Source: Nitrogeniibacter aestuarii
Lineage (GTDB): Bacteria; Pseudomonadota; Gammaproteobacteria; Burkholderiales; Rhodocyclaceae
DNA length: 64,000 nucleotides
Direction of reading: 5' to 3'
Assembly: GCF_017309585.1 (NCBI RefSeq)
Contig: NZ_CP071321.1
Span: forward strand, 4,608,001-4,672,000
Position 1 is the stretch's first letter, and every line of letters starts with the position of its first letter. The translations under genes were made by a program, and so were the position numbers. The notes beneath the pieces were generated by a model. The model saw nothing but the letters and a program-made list of their open reading frames with translations, did not search any database and was not told the origin of the DNA. Positions 42,151-50,914 of this stretch are shown piece by piece.

Positions 42151-43050
42151 ATGCATCGCATCGGAATCGACCTGGGCGGCACCAAGATCGAGGCCATTGC
42201 GCTCGATGGTGATGGCCGCGAATGCATGCGCAAGCGCGTCCCCACACCGCAGGCGGACTATGTGGCGACGGTGGCGACCATCGTCGCGCTGGTGCGTGAT
42301 GTCGAGGCCGAACTCGGTGTATCGGCAAGCGTCGGCATCGGGACGCCCGGCGCACCGTCCACCCGTGACGGGCGCATGAAGAACGCCAATTCCACCTGCC
42401 TGATCGGTCAGCCGCTCCAAGCGGATATCGAACAAGCGCTCGGGCGCGCCATCCGCATTGAAAACGATGCCAACTGTTTTGCCGTTTCCGAAGCCAGCGA
42501 TGGCGCGGCGGCGGGCGCGCATGTGGTGTTCGGGGTGATTGTCGGTACCGGCGTGGGCGGCGGCATTGTCATCGATGGCCGGCCACTCACCGGTGCCAAC
42601 GCCATCGGCGGTGAATGGGGCCACAACCCGCTCAGTGGCGAGGTAGATCCGAGGCCGTGTTATTGCGGCCGCTCGGGGTGTGTCGAAACCTGGCTGTCCG
42701 GCCCCGGCATGGCGGCGGATCATCTGAAAATGACCGGCCAGTCGCTCGATGCGCGAGGTATCGCCGACGCGGCGGCCCAAGGCAATGCAGCGGCGGAAGC
42801 CACCCTGCAGCGCTACGAGGCCCGCTTGGCGCGTGCCTTGGCCACGGTGATCAACATTCTCGATCCGGACGTGATCGTGCTCGGCGGCGGGCTTTCGCAG
42901 TTGTCCCGGCTGTACGACAACGTGCCGCGCCTGTGGGTGCCCCATGTGTTCTCCGACACCATCGCCACGCGGCTGGTGCCGCCGACCCATGGCGACAGCT
43001 CTGGCGTGCGCGGCGCGGCCTGGCTCTGGCCGTTGGAGGAAACACCATGA
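42151..43050 (+). CDS. ROK family sugar kinase (fructokinase-like)
   Basis: The start is the ATG at 42151 (MHRIGIDLGGTKIEAIALD), since the seven preceding codons lack similarity. The 299-aa product has the ATP phosphate loop DLGGTK, the substrate loop ENDANCF with the catalytic Asp, VGTGVGGGI, and the ROK zinc site (EWGHNP, then CYCGRSGCVETWLSGPG). ROK kinases phosphorylate hexoses. The pattern matches Mak/YajF-type manno(fructo)kinases and N-acetylhexosamine kinases, and the sugar cannot be fixed from sequence alone. It overlaps the MOSC gene by 4 nt. Confidence 0.92.
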   Translation: MHRIGIDLGGTKIEAIALDGDGRECMRKRVPTPQADYVATVATIVALVRDVEAELGVSASVGIGTPGAPSTRDGRMKNANSTCLIGQPLQADIEQALGRAIRIENDANCFAVSEASDGAAAGAHVVFGVIVGTGVGGGIVIDGRPLTGANAIGGEWGHNPLSGEVDPRPCYCGRSGCVETWLSGPGMAADHLKMTGQSLDARGIADAAAQGNAAAEATLQRYEARLARALATVINILDPDVIVLGGGLSQLSRLYDNVPRLWVPHVFSDTIATRLVPPTHGDSSGVRGAAWLWPLEETP

Positions 43051-43715
43051 GTCGTGAGCACTGGGAGCCGGTGACCGTCTTCACCGGCGGACTCAAACCC
43101 CTGCCGCCCGAAGGTCAGATGACCGGCATGTACAAGGTGCGCCGCGACACCCCGGTGTTTTGCGACATCGAAGGCCTGCGCGGCGACGCCCAGGGCGACC
43201 GACGTGTCCACGGCGGGCCCGACAAGGCGGTGCACCTCTACCCGGCGGATCACTACACCCGGCTTGCCGAACTCATGCCGATGGCGAGCAACCTTCTGCT
43301 GCCTGGCGTGCTGGGGGAAAACCTGTCCGTGAGCGGCCTTGTTGAAAGCGACGTGTGTATCGGCGATGTCTTCGCCCTTGGCGATGCCCGACTCCAGGTC
43401 AGCCAGCCGCGCCGTCCGTGCTGGAAGATCAGCCATCGGCTCGGCGTGGATGCGGCTTCGCGTCTGGTGGCCGACAACGGGCTCACGGGTTGGTATTTCC
43501 GGGTGCTTCACCCAGGCGACATCCCACCAGACGGCGCACTCGAACTCGTCGAACGCCCGTCCCCCGGCATGACACTGGCGCGGCTATGGGCTCTCGAGCA
43601 ATCGCATCGGCCCTCGGTCGAAGAGGTCAATACGCTGGCTGAGGCAATAGGGCTCGCGACGCAGTGGGCGCAACGCTTGAAGAATCGGGCAGATTGGCTG
43701 GCGCGCAATGTCTGA
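43047..43715 (+). CDS. MOSC domain protein (YiiM-like)
   Basis: The start is the ATG at 43047, overlapping the ROK stop (ATGA), and the product is 222 aa. It has the MOSC core: GDRRVHGGPDKAVHLYP, LPGVLGENLSVSGL, and the conserved Cys in SQPRRPCWKISHRLG. The C-terminal helix bundle is as in E. coli YiiM (224 aa). YiiM uses molybdenum cofactor and reduces N-hydroxylated bases such as 6-N-hydroxylaminopurine. Coupling to a ROK kinase seems incidental. Confidence 0.92.
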   Translation: MSREHWEPVTVFTGGLKPLPPEGQMTGMYKVRRDTPVFCDIEGLRGDAQGDRRVHGGPDKAVHLYPADHYTRLAELMPMASNLLLPGVLGENLSVSGLVESDVCIGDVFALGDARLQVSQPRRPCWKISHRLGVDAASRLVADNGLTGWYFRVLHPGDIPPDGALELVERPSPGMTLARLWALEQSHRPSVEEVNTLAEAIGLATQWAQRLKNRADWLARNV

Positions 43716-43769
43716 CGGCCTGATGTTCATGGAATATGATCAGCCGATTTCGGACAGGATCTTGGATGA

Positions 43770-44207
43770 TTGGCGCTCGGTGAAATTGTCGTTGAATTCG
43801 TTGGGCAGTGCGTCCTGGAGGCGCTGTCCTATCTGACCGGGAGGGCCGTGGATGCTGATCCCAAGCACGCTCGGGATGTCGGCTTTTATGTGCTTTCGGC
43901 GATCTTCGTGGCTTTGCTTTTTTTCGTCACGTTGAAGTATTCCTCGCAGCCGTCGGCCTCAAGTCCCGTCTTCACACATCCAACGGATCCATATCCAGCC
44001 GCCAGCGCACATCGCGTGCGGTGCTGGGTCGGTAAAGCCGGCGCATCCATTCGGTGTGAAAGCCCTGCAGCGCGGCCCGTGAGGCGGATTCGACAAGTAG
44101 TTGTGCGCGTTCGCCGCGTACCAAGCGGGTCATGTGCAAGTGCACTGGGTCTTGTTGAAGTTGCCCGAAGCCTGGGTTCAGCACTTACGCATTCGTGGCC
44201 TGGCTGA
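43770..44207 (+). pseudogene. Small membrane protein ORF whose 3' part runs antisense through a priA fragment
   Basis: The first 65 codons encode a plausible protein: an amphipathic start (LGEIVVEFVGQCVLEALSYLTG) and one transmembrane helix (VGFYVLSAIFVALLFFVTL). From about 43972 the frame continues as the reverse complement of a priA 3' end, giving a basic, unnatural tail. There is no ATG in frame: the frame opens with TTG at 43770, right after a stop, while an ATG at 43764–43766 is out of frame. The gene therefore seems damaged at both ends. It was probably the native convergent neighbour of priA, though the ORF could still be expressed as a fusion. Confidence 0.5.
43972..44151 (-). pseudogene. 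priA 3' fragment 1 (last ~60 codons)
   Basis: Read on the minus strand this encodes DPVHLHMTRLVRGERAQLL and then, after a few more residues, WMRRLYRPSTARDVRWRLDM followed by DPLDV and a stop, matching the last 60 residues of the intact PriA (gene 50915–53086). By eye about 80–85% of bases are identical. Differences are split between synonymous (most of the middle) and amino-acid-changing, and the frame is unbroken. The fragment lacks any start and cannot work alone. It lies 282 nt beyond the stop of the first WG/Sel1 gene. Confidence 0.88.
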
Positions 44208-44433
44208 AAAACACGTCTGAGGCATGAAGGACGAGAACTGGATTGTCATCATGCAGGACGTGGCACGAGCTTGTGCCTGAATTCAAGGGTGGACACAGAA
44301 TCGAAGTCCTTTGCGTGGGTCATATGCTGTGCGCTGGTTGTGGTCCTTTTGGGGCGTTCCATAGCCTGTTCCAGAACTCGACGGCAACGCTGATGTTCAG
44401 ACGGTGGTCAGGATTTGACGTTCGATCCTGGCC
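44152..44433. other. Unassigned stretch between priA fragment 1 and the first WG/Sel1 gene
   Basis: Lower GC than the flanking housekeeping genes. Six-frame reading gives only short frames, and no known domain or insertion sequence end was recognised. It may be decayed cassette DNA. Confidence 0.4.
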
Positions 44434-47388
44434 CTAATCCGGTTTCCAGCGTTTTTTCCACTCGTGGGATTTTTGAGGATCGTAGGACGGGTGCTCGTTG
44501 TTTCCATAAATGCGTTCGACCAACCGGCCGATGCAATTCTGGCATCCTAGTTTGGCGCCTTTTTCAAGATGGTTCTGTGCCATCAAAGGGTCTGAGTCGG
44601 GGTATGAAGGATCGAGAAGGATATCGGCCATGACCGCGAGGGACTTGGTTAGAAGCTCGATGTTGCTGTAGTCGTCGATGACATTTTCGAGGCAGGCGTG
44701 AGCTTGTGACAGCGCTACAATCCGCGCATCTTTATCGAGTGTTTCAGCTTTCTCTACCAGGGCTGACGCGAGCAAGTAACTGCTCCCTGCGGAACCGTTT
44801 GCGTGGTCGCGTTCGAGGTGCTTGATAGCAAGGATGTGATCGCTCTGACCGCCTCTTTCTTCAAGGTAGTATTGACCGAGTTGGGTCAGGGCATTGGCAT
44901 ATTCTGCTTCCTGAGTCAGCGTGAATGCCCTGTTTCGATCAACGTCGCCACCAGTTCCAGATTCCAGCATTCGAGCCAGTTCGGTGCCTATTTCCGGGCG
45001 CGCGGGCGTGTCTTGCTCATACGCTTTTTCCAACCAAAGGCGTGCGTATCGCTCGTGAGTTGGTCCGCCTTCTCCAGCCATGAGCATGCGCGCCAACTCC
45101 AGTTGAGCGATCGGTGATCCCTTTGTGCTTTTTAGTGGAGGGGTAATCTTGCATTCTGGTCTTTGGGGTTTGAGCGTAAAGAGTCGGGCGAAAAACCCTC
45201 GCCGCTTTGGTGGTGCTTGGGGTGGCGTGGTCAGTCGGACGCCGGCCGCTTTTGCCAGCCAATGCCGAGCGCAGATCAGATCCCGCGCCATACCGTCACC
45301 GTGGCGTAAGGCCAGCCCCAGCTGGTAGTCGGCACCCGGTACGTCTCGAGCGCATTGGTCAAGCAGGAAGGAAAGGCGGGAAACGCAGTGCCCGTCGGCG
45401 CTCAGCAAAAAAATTTCATTGGTCTTCGAATCCAGTGCCGCGACGCTCTCTCCCTTTGTCCAAGCATTGCTGACGACCTCGACCACCTGATCGCTCAGTT
45501 TGGATTGTATCGTTGTGTCAGGTGAGCCAATCCAAGTGTATCGGTTCTCGGCGATTGCGTGCCCTGCCCGTGTATATATGCCCAACACAGGTGGCTTTGC
45601 GAAACTGGTGTTGGGCAGAGTGGTAAGGAGGAAAATCTGCTCCCCGACAACGCAGGGCCTGATCTGCTCAAAACGCGCTTCGAGCGTCTGCTGGTCTCTC
45701 GAGAGGTCGAAAAGTCCCTTTAAGGATTCGAAGTCGTCGAGCTTCTTTTCCAGGAGCACGAGATCCCGCTCATGGGGTTCTGACGGGTACTGGGCCAGGT
45801 TTTCGAGGTTGTCGTGGATGACCGGGATCTTGATTTGCCCTGTCTCATTGCAGAGGCCGACTTTGTTGTTGCGCGAGACAATGTACTCGCGAGGCAGGAG
45901 TTCTGGCTCATGCACTATGGCCAATTCTTTCGCCCTGAATCGAGGTCTTATGTTGTCCCACGCCGGTTCGATGAGGAGTCGTCCGGCCGCGTCCATGACA
46001 CCGCACACACCTTGGTTGTACACGCGGAATGTCCGAGAGCTTTCGAGCGCGTAGAAGCCTTCCCAGTGAGGCTCGATCAAGATGTTGCCTTCTGCGTCAG
46101 CGAATCCTGAAAGATCGTTTTTTTCGAGTATGAACCCCGCTTCGTTGTCTAGTGGATCAATGTCGTCGAATTCGATTGGGAGTAGCAGGGTTCCGTCGAT
46201 TTTCAGCACGCCGTGTTGATCGTTTTTCACGACCCATGTCGTTTCCGCGTCCTCGAAATCCCCGATATGGTCGTAAGTGGGAGGCAGTATGATGTGACCG
46301 TCTAAATGGATCAGACCGACTAGCTGGTTGACTCTGAAGGTTGCGACGTTTCGGTGGAAGTCGCCGACGGTGTCTGCGAACGGTTCCTTACGCCAGACGC
46401 CGTCAGGTTGCAAGAGGCCAAGTTTCCAGTCGACCGAGACCACAGCCAAGCCGTCTTCGAAATCGAATGCCCTGTCGAAAGTGGGTGGGGTGATCTCGCG
46501 CGCCCCTTCGAGTGTCACTTCCAATAGACCGTACTGCCCGCAAACGACAAACCATGCAAGTCCGCTGTGCGCATTGGAACGCACGTCATCCCAGCGAGGT
46601 CGTGCGATGACGCTTAGTTCGCCATCCTCGCTTCGGTAACGGATGCCCCATTTTCGATCTTCAGCGAAACATTCGAATCCTCCACCAAGAACACTTTCTT
46701 CTGCCGACTTCAGCGGAAAGTAGTCTTCGTAGGGGACGTCCCTTGGTTCGTCCGTGCTTGCGAAATAGGAGTGCTCAATACCTTGAAAATGAAAACACCT
46801 TGACCACGTTTTCCATTGGCCCGGGTCCAATAATTTGTCGCTAAGTAGAATCAGTCGGTTGAATTCGGCATAGTCGGTGGTGCGCATCGCCTTCTGGACT
46901 GCTTCCCAGCGGTGTTCACAGTCGCTTCTGAACTGATCAATGAGTTCGAGAGTTTCGGTCTTATCGCGCCAGTAGAGTTCGTCAAGATCGACGCAGAACC
47001 GTGGGTTGTTTCCCGGTCCTGTCCATTTTGAAACGGTCTCACTGAGAAAGGTATCCAGCGCGCGAAGCTGCAGGCCGAGATGAGTTATTGATTTGACCGA
47101 AGGATGGCCCAAAGCAAATGAAATAACGCGCTTCAGTCGCGCCGCCGCTTTACGGGCATCGACGACCAAGCTGAGATTAAGGTGCTCGCTTGAGCCACGC
47201 TGACTCGGCGGTTGAGGAACGACTCGGGCACCGGCAAATGCAATCCGCCACCAGCCGGGAAACAGTCTTGGTGAGCGAGCGAGCGGTTCGATACGCCTGC
47301 TATCGGCAGATTCGATGCACAGAAAAAAATTTGAGTCGGATTCAAACCCGGATGCGTTGTTATTGCTGATGACCTCGATTGTGATCAC
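44434..47388 (-). CDS. WG-repeat / Sel1-like repeat protein, copy 1
   Basis: This 984-aa protein has no signal peptide or transmembrane helix. It falls into three parts. The N-terminal domain (about 1–240) contains FPGWWRIAFAG and a DLDELYW block. WG-type beta repeats (about 240–640) include GLAWFVVCGQYGLLEVTLEG, EDGLAVVSVDWKLGLLQPDG and SGFADAEGNILIEPHW. The C-terminal Sel1/TPR-like helices (about 690–970) include DYQLGLALRHGDGMARDLI, QLELARMLMAGEGGPT and ELARMLESGTGGDVDRNRAF. Both repeat types are protein-binding scaffolds. The gene is visibly poorer in GC than its neighbours and has a paralogue at 47899–50835. It lies between two priA 3' fragments. The function is unknown; a role in defence or competition is a guess. 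Confidence 0.85.
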   Translation of the reverse strand: MITIEVISNNNASGFESDSNFFLCIESADSRRIEPLARSPRLFPGWWRIAFAGARVVPQPPSQRGSSEHLNLSLVVDARKAAARLKRVISFALGHPSVKSITHLGLQLRALDTFLSETVSKWTGPGNNPRFCVDLDELYWRDKTETLELIDQFRSDCEHRWEAVQKAMRTTDYAEFNRLILLSDKLLDPGQWKTWSRCFHFQGIEHSYFASTDEPRDVPYEDYFPLKSAEESVLGGGFECFAEDRKWGIRYRSEDGELSVIARPRWDDVRSNAHSGLAWFVVCGQYGLLEVTLEGAREITPPTFDRAFDFEDGLAVVSVDWKLGLLQPDGVWRKEPFADTVGDFHRNVATFRVNQLVGLIHLDGHIILPPTYDHIGDFEDAETTWVVKNDQHGVLKIDGTLLLPIEFDDIDPLDNEAGFILEKNDLSGFADAEGNILIEPHWEGFYALESSRTFRVYNQGVCGVMDAAGRLLIEPAWDNIRPRFRAKELAIVHEPELLPREYIVSRNNKVGLCNETGQIKIPVIHDNLENLAQYPSEPHERDLVLLEKKLDDFESLKGLFDLSRDQQTLEARFEQIRPCVVGEQIFLLTTLPNTSFAKPPVLGIYTRAGHAIAENRYTWIGSPDTTIQSKLSDQVVEVVSNAWTKGESVAALDSKTNEIFLLSADGHCVSRLSFLLDQCARDVPGADYQLGLALRHGDGMARDLICARHWLAKAAGVRLTTPPQAPPKRRGFFARLFTLKPQRPECKITPPLKSTKGSPIAQLELARMLMAGEGGPTHERYARLWLEKAYEQDTPARPEIGTELARMLESGTGGDVDRNRAFTLTQEAEYANALTQLGQYYLEERGGQSDHILAIKHLERDHANGSAGSSYLLASALVEKAETLDKDARIVALSQAHACLENVIDDYSNIELLTKSLAVMADILLDPSYPDSDPLMAQNHLEKGAKLGCQNCIGRLVERIYGNNEHPSYDPQKSHEWKKRWKPD

Positions 47389-47510
47389 GTCCTTCTTTCG
47401 CCTTTACTACTCGGAAGAGTGTGTAGTCTATGACAAATAGTTAATGAGTGGAGTGAGCGACATGGTCGAAGCAGGGGCCATCGAATCAGCGGCTCTCGAA
47501 AGAGATCGCT
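47389..47510. other. Spacer between priA fragment 2 and WG/Sel1 copy 1
   Basis: This 122-nt stretch takes the place of the 79-nt spacer between intact priA and WG/Sel1 copy 2. It should hold the promoter or ribosome site of copy 1. GAAGGACGTG lies just before the copy 1 start on the minus strand, which looks like a usable ribosome site. Confidence 0.45.
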
Positions 47511-47816
47511 TCACACACCCAGCGGATCCACATCCAGCCGCCAGCGCACGTCGCGTGCGGTGCTGAGTCGGTAGAGCCGGCGCATCCATTCGGCCAGGCC
47601 CATTTTGCAGAAGGTGTCGGTGTCTTACCGTTGCAGGCACTGGAACAGCGGGTGGTCGGGAAATTCAGTCTGGATGAGCACTTCGCCGGCCAGTTCTGCG
47701 CGACCGGCGCGACCGCCGACCTTCATCATCTGCTGGAAAAGTCGCTCCGGTGCGGGGAAGTCGGTGGCGTAGAGTGCGACACCGGCGCCGACCACGCCGA
47801 TCAACTCAGCGTGGAG
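47511..47816 (-). pseudogene. priA 3' fragment 2 with nonsense mutation and internal deletion
   Basis: On the minus strand the fragment begins near LIGVVGAGVALYATDF and reads PERLFQQMMKVGGRAG and on to HPLFQCLQR, closely matching PriA. A TAA at 47625–47627 then replaces Gln. After the stop the same frame continues DTDTFCKMGLAE and jumps directly to WMRRLYRLSTARDVRW. Compared with intact priA, 243 nt are missing between two copies of TTCGG (equivalent to 50993–50997 and 51236–51240), an in-frame deletion of 81 codons. It ends with a TGA at 47511–47513. It is clearly non-functional. Confidence 0.92.
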
Positions 47817-47898
47817 GAACCGGTTCGGGCTCGTATCGAGCGCGTTATCTTGCACTACGCTTAGACCCGTGTCCCGTCGCCGAACCGGAATACGTCTC

Positions 47899-50835
47899 CT
47901 ACTCTTGCCCCCGCAACTTTTCCCATTGTTCGGCCACGTCCGGATCGTACGAAGGATGTGCAGGGTTACCGAAAACGCCCTTGATCAGATGGCTGATGCA
48001 TGCTTTATCGCTTGCACGCGCGCCGTTTTCAAGGTGTTTCTGGGCGAGGATCAGATCTCGGTGAGGATAGCGCTCCGAGAGCAGAATTTCACCGAGGAGG
48101 GCACAGGCTTTCGGGTATTCGTCGCAGTCCGGGTCAGCGATGATCTTGTTGAGCGCATTGACTGCGCCGTTCAGGCTCTTGTCTCGAGCTTCACCGTCAA
48201 GGTGCTCCGATGTTTCGTGGAGGGTCAAGGCATATAGGTAAGTGCTGTAAATGGAACCTTTCTGGGCGCCCTCGCTGAAGAGTGCTATGGCTTGGTCGAT
48301 GTCTTGCGCAACACCTGTGCCGTTGCGGTAGCACAAACCCAGGTTGGTCAGACCCACGCGATGTCCTTCGCTCGCGCTCTGACGGTACAGTTCGAAGGCG
48401 CGAGAAAGATCGACTTCACCACCGGCGCCGGTTTCCCACAGGTAGCCGAGGTAAACGCCGATATCGGCGCGCGTGGCGCTGTCTTTGGTAAAGGCCATGG
48501 ACAGCCAAAGACGGGCGTCTTCGGCCTGAACAGGGCCTCCCTCGCCTTCGGCAAGCATTTCGGCCAAGTGGAATTGGGCCTCTGGATTTCCATTGCAGCT
48601 TGTATCGGGCGAGCGGACCCGCCCAGCAGGTTCGGTTCCGCGGCGGCCGAATAGCCGGGCCACCAGGCTTTCGCGCGCTTGTTGGGCGGGGACGAACGGG
48701 TGTTCCAGTCCGGCCGCACGGGCAAGCCACTCTCGGGCGCGCACTGGATCGCGTGTCATCCCGCTGCCTGACCTTAGTGCGCGACCCAGTGAGAGGGCAG
48801 CGGTCCGGTCACCGCGGTTGTGCAATTCGATCAGGTGGTCTTCATGAGAGATCGATGAGCCGTCGGCATGGAGCCAGAAAAGTGTGCCGCTGCCAGATTG
48901 CATGGCCCGAACCGGTTCTCTCTTTTGCCAGGCTTCTGTCACGGCGTTGACCACACACTGTCCCATCCACTCGTGACTCAGCAGATAGGGTTCGGCAATC
49001 CACGCGAAACGCTCTTCAAACACTGCGCTTCCGTCGCGTCGGTGGATGCCGATCAACGGGTTCTGCTCGTTGTCTGCTTGTGGTGATTCGGAGAGATATA
49101 CGATGTCATCGTCAAGGACGCAGGCGCGGATCGCGAGAAATCGGGGGGTTAGTGTCAGGGTATCTGCCTTGAGGTCATAAACCCCACAACGCAGTTCTTC
49201 AGCCGTGTTGATGTTGCCTGCGAGCAGTAGATCACAAAGGTGTGGGTCCACCGGAGCGTTGCTCAGGTTCTCGAGCACATCGAATTGCAGCGGTACACGG
49301 ACTCGTCCTTGGCCATCGCAGAGTCCAAGCTTTGATTTGCTCAGGACGAAGTACTCACTGGGTCGCTGCTCGAGCCAATTGAGATCGCGTTGTACCTGGA
49401 TGAATCGGCGGGGATGGATGTCATCCCAAAGTGCTTCGACCAGCACCTGCCCGGTTTGGTCGATGACACCCCAGCGGTCCTTGATACATGCCTTGAACGT
49501 GGCGTTGTCGCCCAAGCGTTCCAGGTCATCCCAACAGGGTTCGATGACGATGGTCCCGCTCGCGTCGGCGCAGCCATGGTGGTTGCCACGCGTGATGAAG
49601 TAGCCATCGCCATCGGGCCACATATCCACCGATTCGTACTCTACCGGCAGTGCCAATGTGCCATTGCGGTGGATGATGCCATGTCGTCCTTGATGCTCCA
49701 CCCATGTGGTTTCACCATTGTAGAAATCACCAATGGCATCATAGGTTGGCGGCAGAACGATTCGGCCGGTCGTGTCGAGGATGCCTTCAAGCTCATTGAC
49801 CTGGAAGGTGGCAAGCTGGTGGAAAAAATCGCCGAGGTTATCTGCCATTGGTGCGACCCGCCATTGACCGTCAGGGGTCAGCAGGCCCAGCTTTCCGTTG
49901 ATCGAAACGGCAGCCAGACCCTCTTCGAACGGGTAGACGTTATCGAATCGGGGCTCGACGATCACTTTGGCGCCGTTCAGCGTGAGTTGAAGCAAGCCAA
50001 ATTTTTCGTCTTGTTCGCACCAGGCCAGCCCCTCGATTCCCGCACGACTCAGGTTGTCCCATTGTGGAGTTTCAATGACGGTTCGCAGCGGATCGGTGTC
50101 TTCGTGAATGACGCCCCATTTGCCATTCTCTTCGAAGCACTCGAAGCCGAGGCCGAGGGAGGTCTCATAGCGCGCTGGCGGTGGCGCTTCGAAGTCCTCG
50201 AAGGCGACATCAGGGGGATCATCGCCACCGTAGAAATAGGGATGCTCCAGGCTTGCCAGCCCGAACGACCAGGCCCAGCTTGACCACTCTGACGATGTGT
50301 TTCCGTATTGGTCCAACCCAAACAACTGATTGAAACGATGGAAGTTTCGAGCATGCATCGCGTCAACAAGCTCAGACCAAAGGACATTGCAGTCCTGACG
50401 ACATTTCTCGATGAAGATTTCCGGGTCATCTGCGCCGAGCCATGACAGCTCGTCCAGATTGGCGGAGAGTCGTGGTGGGCCGGCATCGTCTTGAAAGGCG
50501 CCGATCTGCTCACCCAGATGCTTCGGCAGCGCTTCGAGTTGAAGGCGCAGATGGGGAATGCTTTCGGCGGCTGGGTGATTGAGGACGAAGGCACACATTG
50601 TCTCGATTCGCTCAAGTGCACTACACGCGTCGCTGGTGAGGTTGGCCGTGCCATTCTCGCCAAATACGCGTTGATCAGTGATCGCCTCGCCGGGCAGTCC
50701 GTCGGCCAGGGCAATTTGCCACCAGCCCGGGAAATTGTTATTGGCTTCGGCGATCTGCTCAACACTCTCGCCGTCTGCCGATTCGATGTAAAGGAATGAC
50801 CGGTTACCCACGATCGCGACCCATCCGCAGTTCAA
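47899..50835 (-). CDS. WG-repeat / Sel1-like repeat protein, copy 2
   Basis: This 978-aa protein is colinear with copy 1 over its whole length. It opens with RSFLYIESADG and FPGWWQIALADG, has a DELSWLG block, and WG-type repeats (about 240–640) such as EEGLAAVSINGKLGLLTPDG, HHGCADASGTIVIEPCWDDL and RWGVIDQTGQVLVEALWDDI. The Sel1 repeats (about 690–950) include ALSLGRALRSGSGMTRDPVR, QFHLAEMLAEGEGGPVQAED and NLGLCYRNGTGVAQDIDQAI. Both proteins end in a similar HPSYDP...W tail. The repeats here are closer to consensus than in copy 1. No enzyme motif or secretion signal is seen. It starts 79 nt after the priA stop and may be read from the priA transcript. Confidence 0.87.
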   Translation of the reverse strand: MNCGWVAIVGNRSFLYIESADGESVEQIAEANNNFPGWWQIALADGLPGEAITDQRVFGENGTANLTSDACSALERIETMCAFVLNHPAAESIPHLRLQLEALPKHLGEQIGAFQDDAGPPRLSANLDELSWLGADDPEIFIEKCRQDCNVLWSELVDAMHARNFHRFNQLFGLDQYGNTSSEWSSWAWSFGLASLEHPYFYGGDDPPDVAFEDFEAPPPARYETSLGLGFECFEENGKWGVIHEDTDPLRTVIETPQWDNLSRAGIEGLAWCEQDEKFGLLQLTLNGAKVIVEPRFDNVYPFEEGLAAVSINGKLGLLTPDGQWRVAPMADNLGDFFHQLATFQVNELEGILDTTGRIVLPPTYDAIGDFYNGETTWVEHQGRHGIIHRNGTLALPVEYESVDMWPDGDGYFITRGNHHGCADASGTIVIEPCWDDLERLGDNATFKACIKDRWGVIDQTGQVLVEALWDDIHPRRFIQVQRDLNWLEQRPSEYFVLSKSKLGLCDGQGRVRVPLQFDVLENLSNAPVDPHLCDLLLAGNINTAEELRCGVYDLKADTLTLTPRFLAIRACVLDDDIVYLSESPQADNEQNPLIGIHRRDGSAVFEERFAWIAEPYLLSHEWMGQCVVNAVTEAWQKREPVRAMQSGSGTLFWLHADGSSISHEDHLIELHNRGDRTAALSLGRALRSGSGMTRDPVRAREWLARAAGLEHPFVPAQQARESLVARLFGRRGTEPAGRVRSPDTSCNGNPEAQFHLAEMLAEGEGGPVQAEDARLWLSMAFTKDSATRADIGVYLGYLWETGAGGEVDLSRAFELYRQSASEGHRVGLTNLGLCYRNGTGVAQDIDQAIALFSEGAQKGSIYSTYLYALTLHETSEHLDGEARDKSLNGAVNALNKIIADPDCDEYPKACALLGEILLSERYPHRDLILAQKHLENGARASDKACISHLIKGVFGNPAHPSYDPDVAEQWEKLRGQE

Positions 50836-50914
50836 TCAGAACGCGCGAGTATATGTCAAACAGATATTTGGTCTGTGTGACTCAGTGCCCGGGGTGTCAA
50901 TGGTGGCGCAAGGA

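Noticed and set aside
40915..42990. 691-codon minus-strand ORF opposite the smug1, hypothetical and ROK genes
   Set aside because: No domain, crosses several well-supported sense genes and their boundaries; antisense artefact of high GC.
44152..44433. Insertion sequence remnant beside priA fragment 1
   Set aside because: No transposase-like frame, terminal inverted repeats or target duplication could be recognised.
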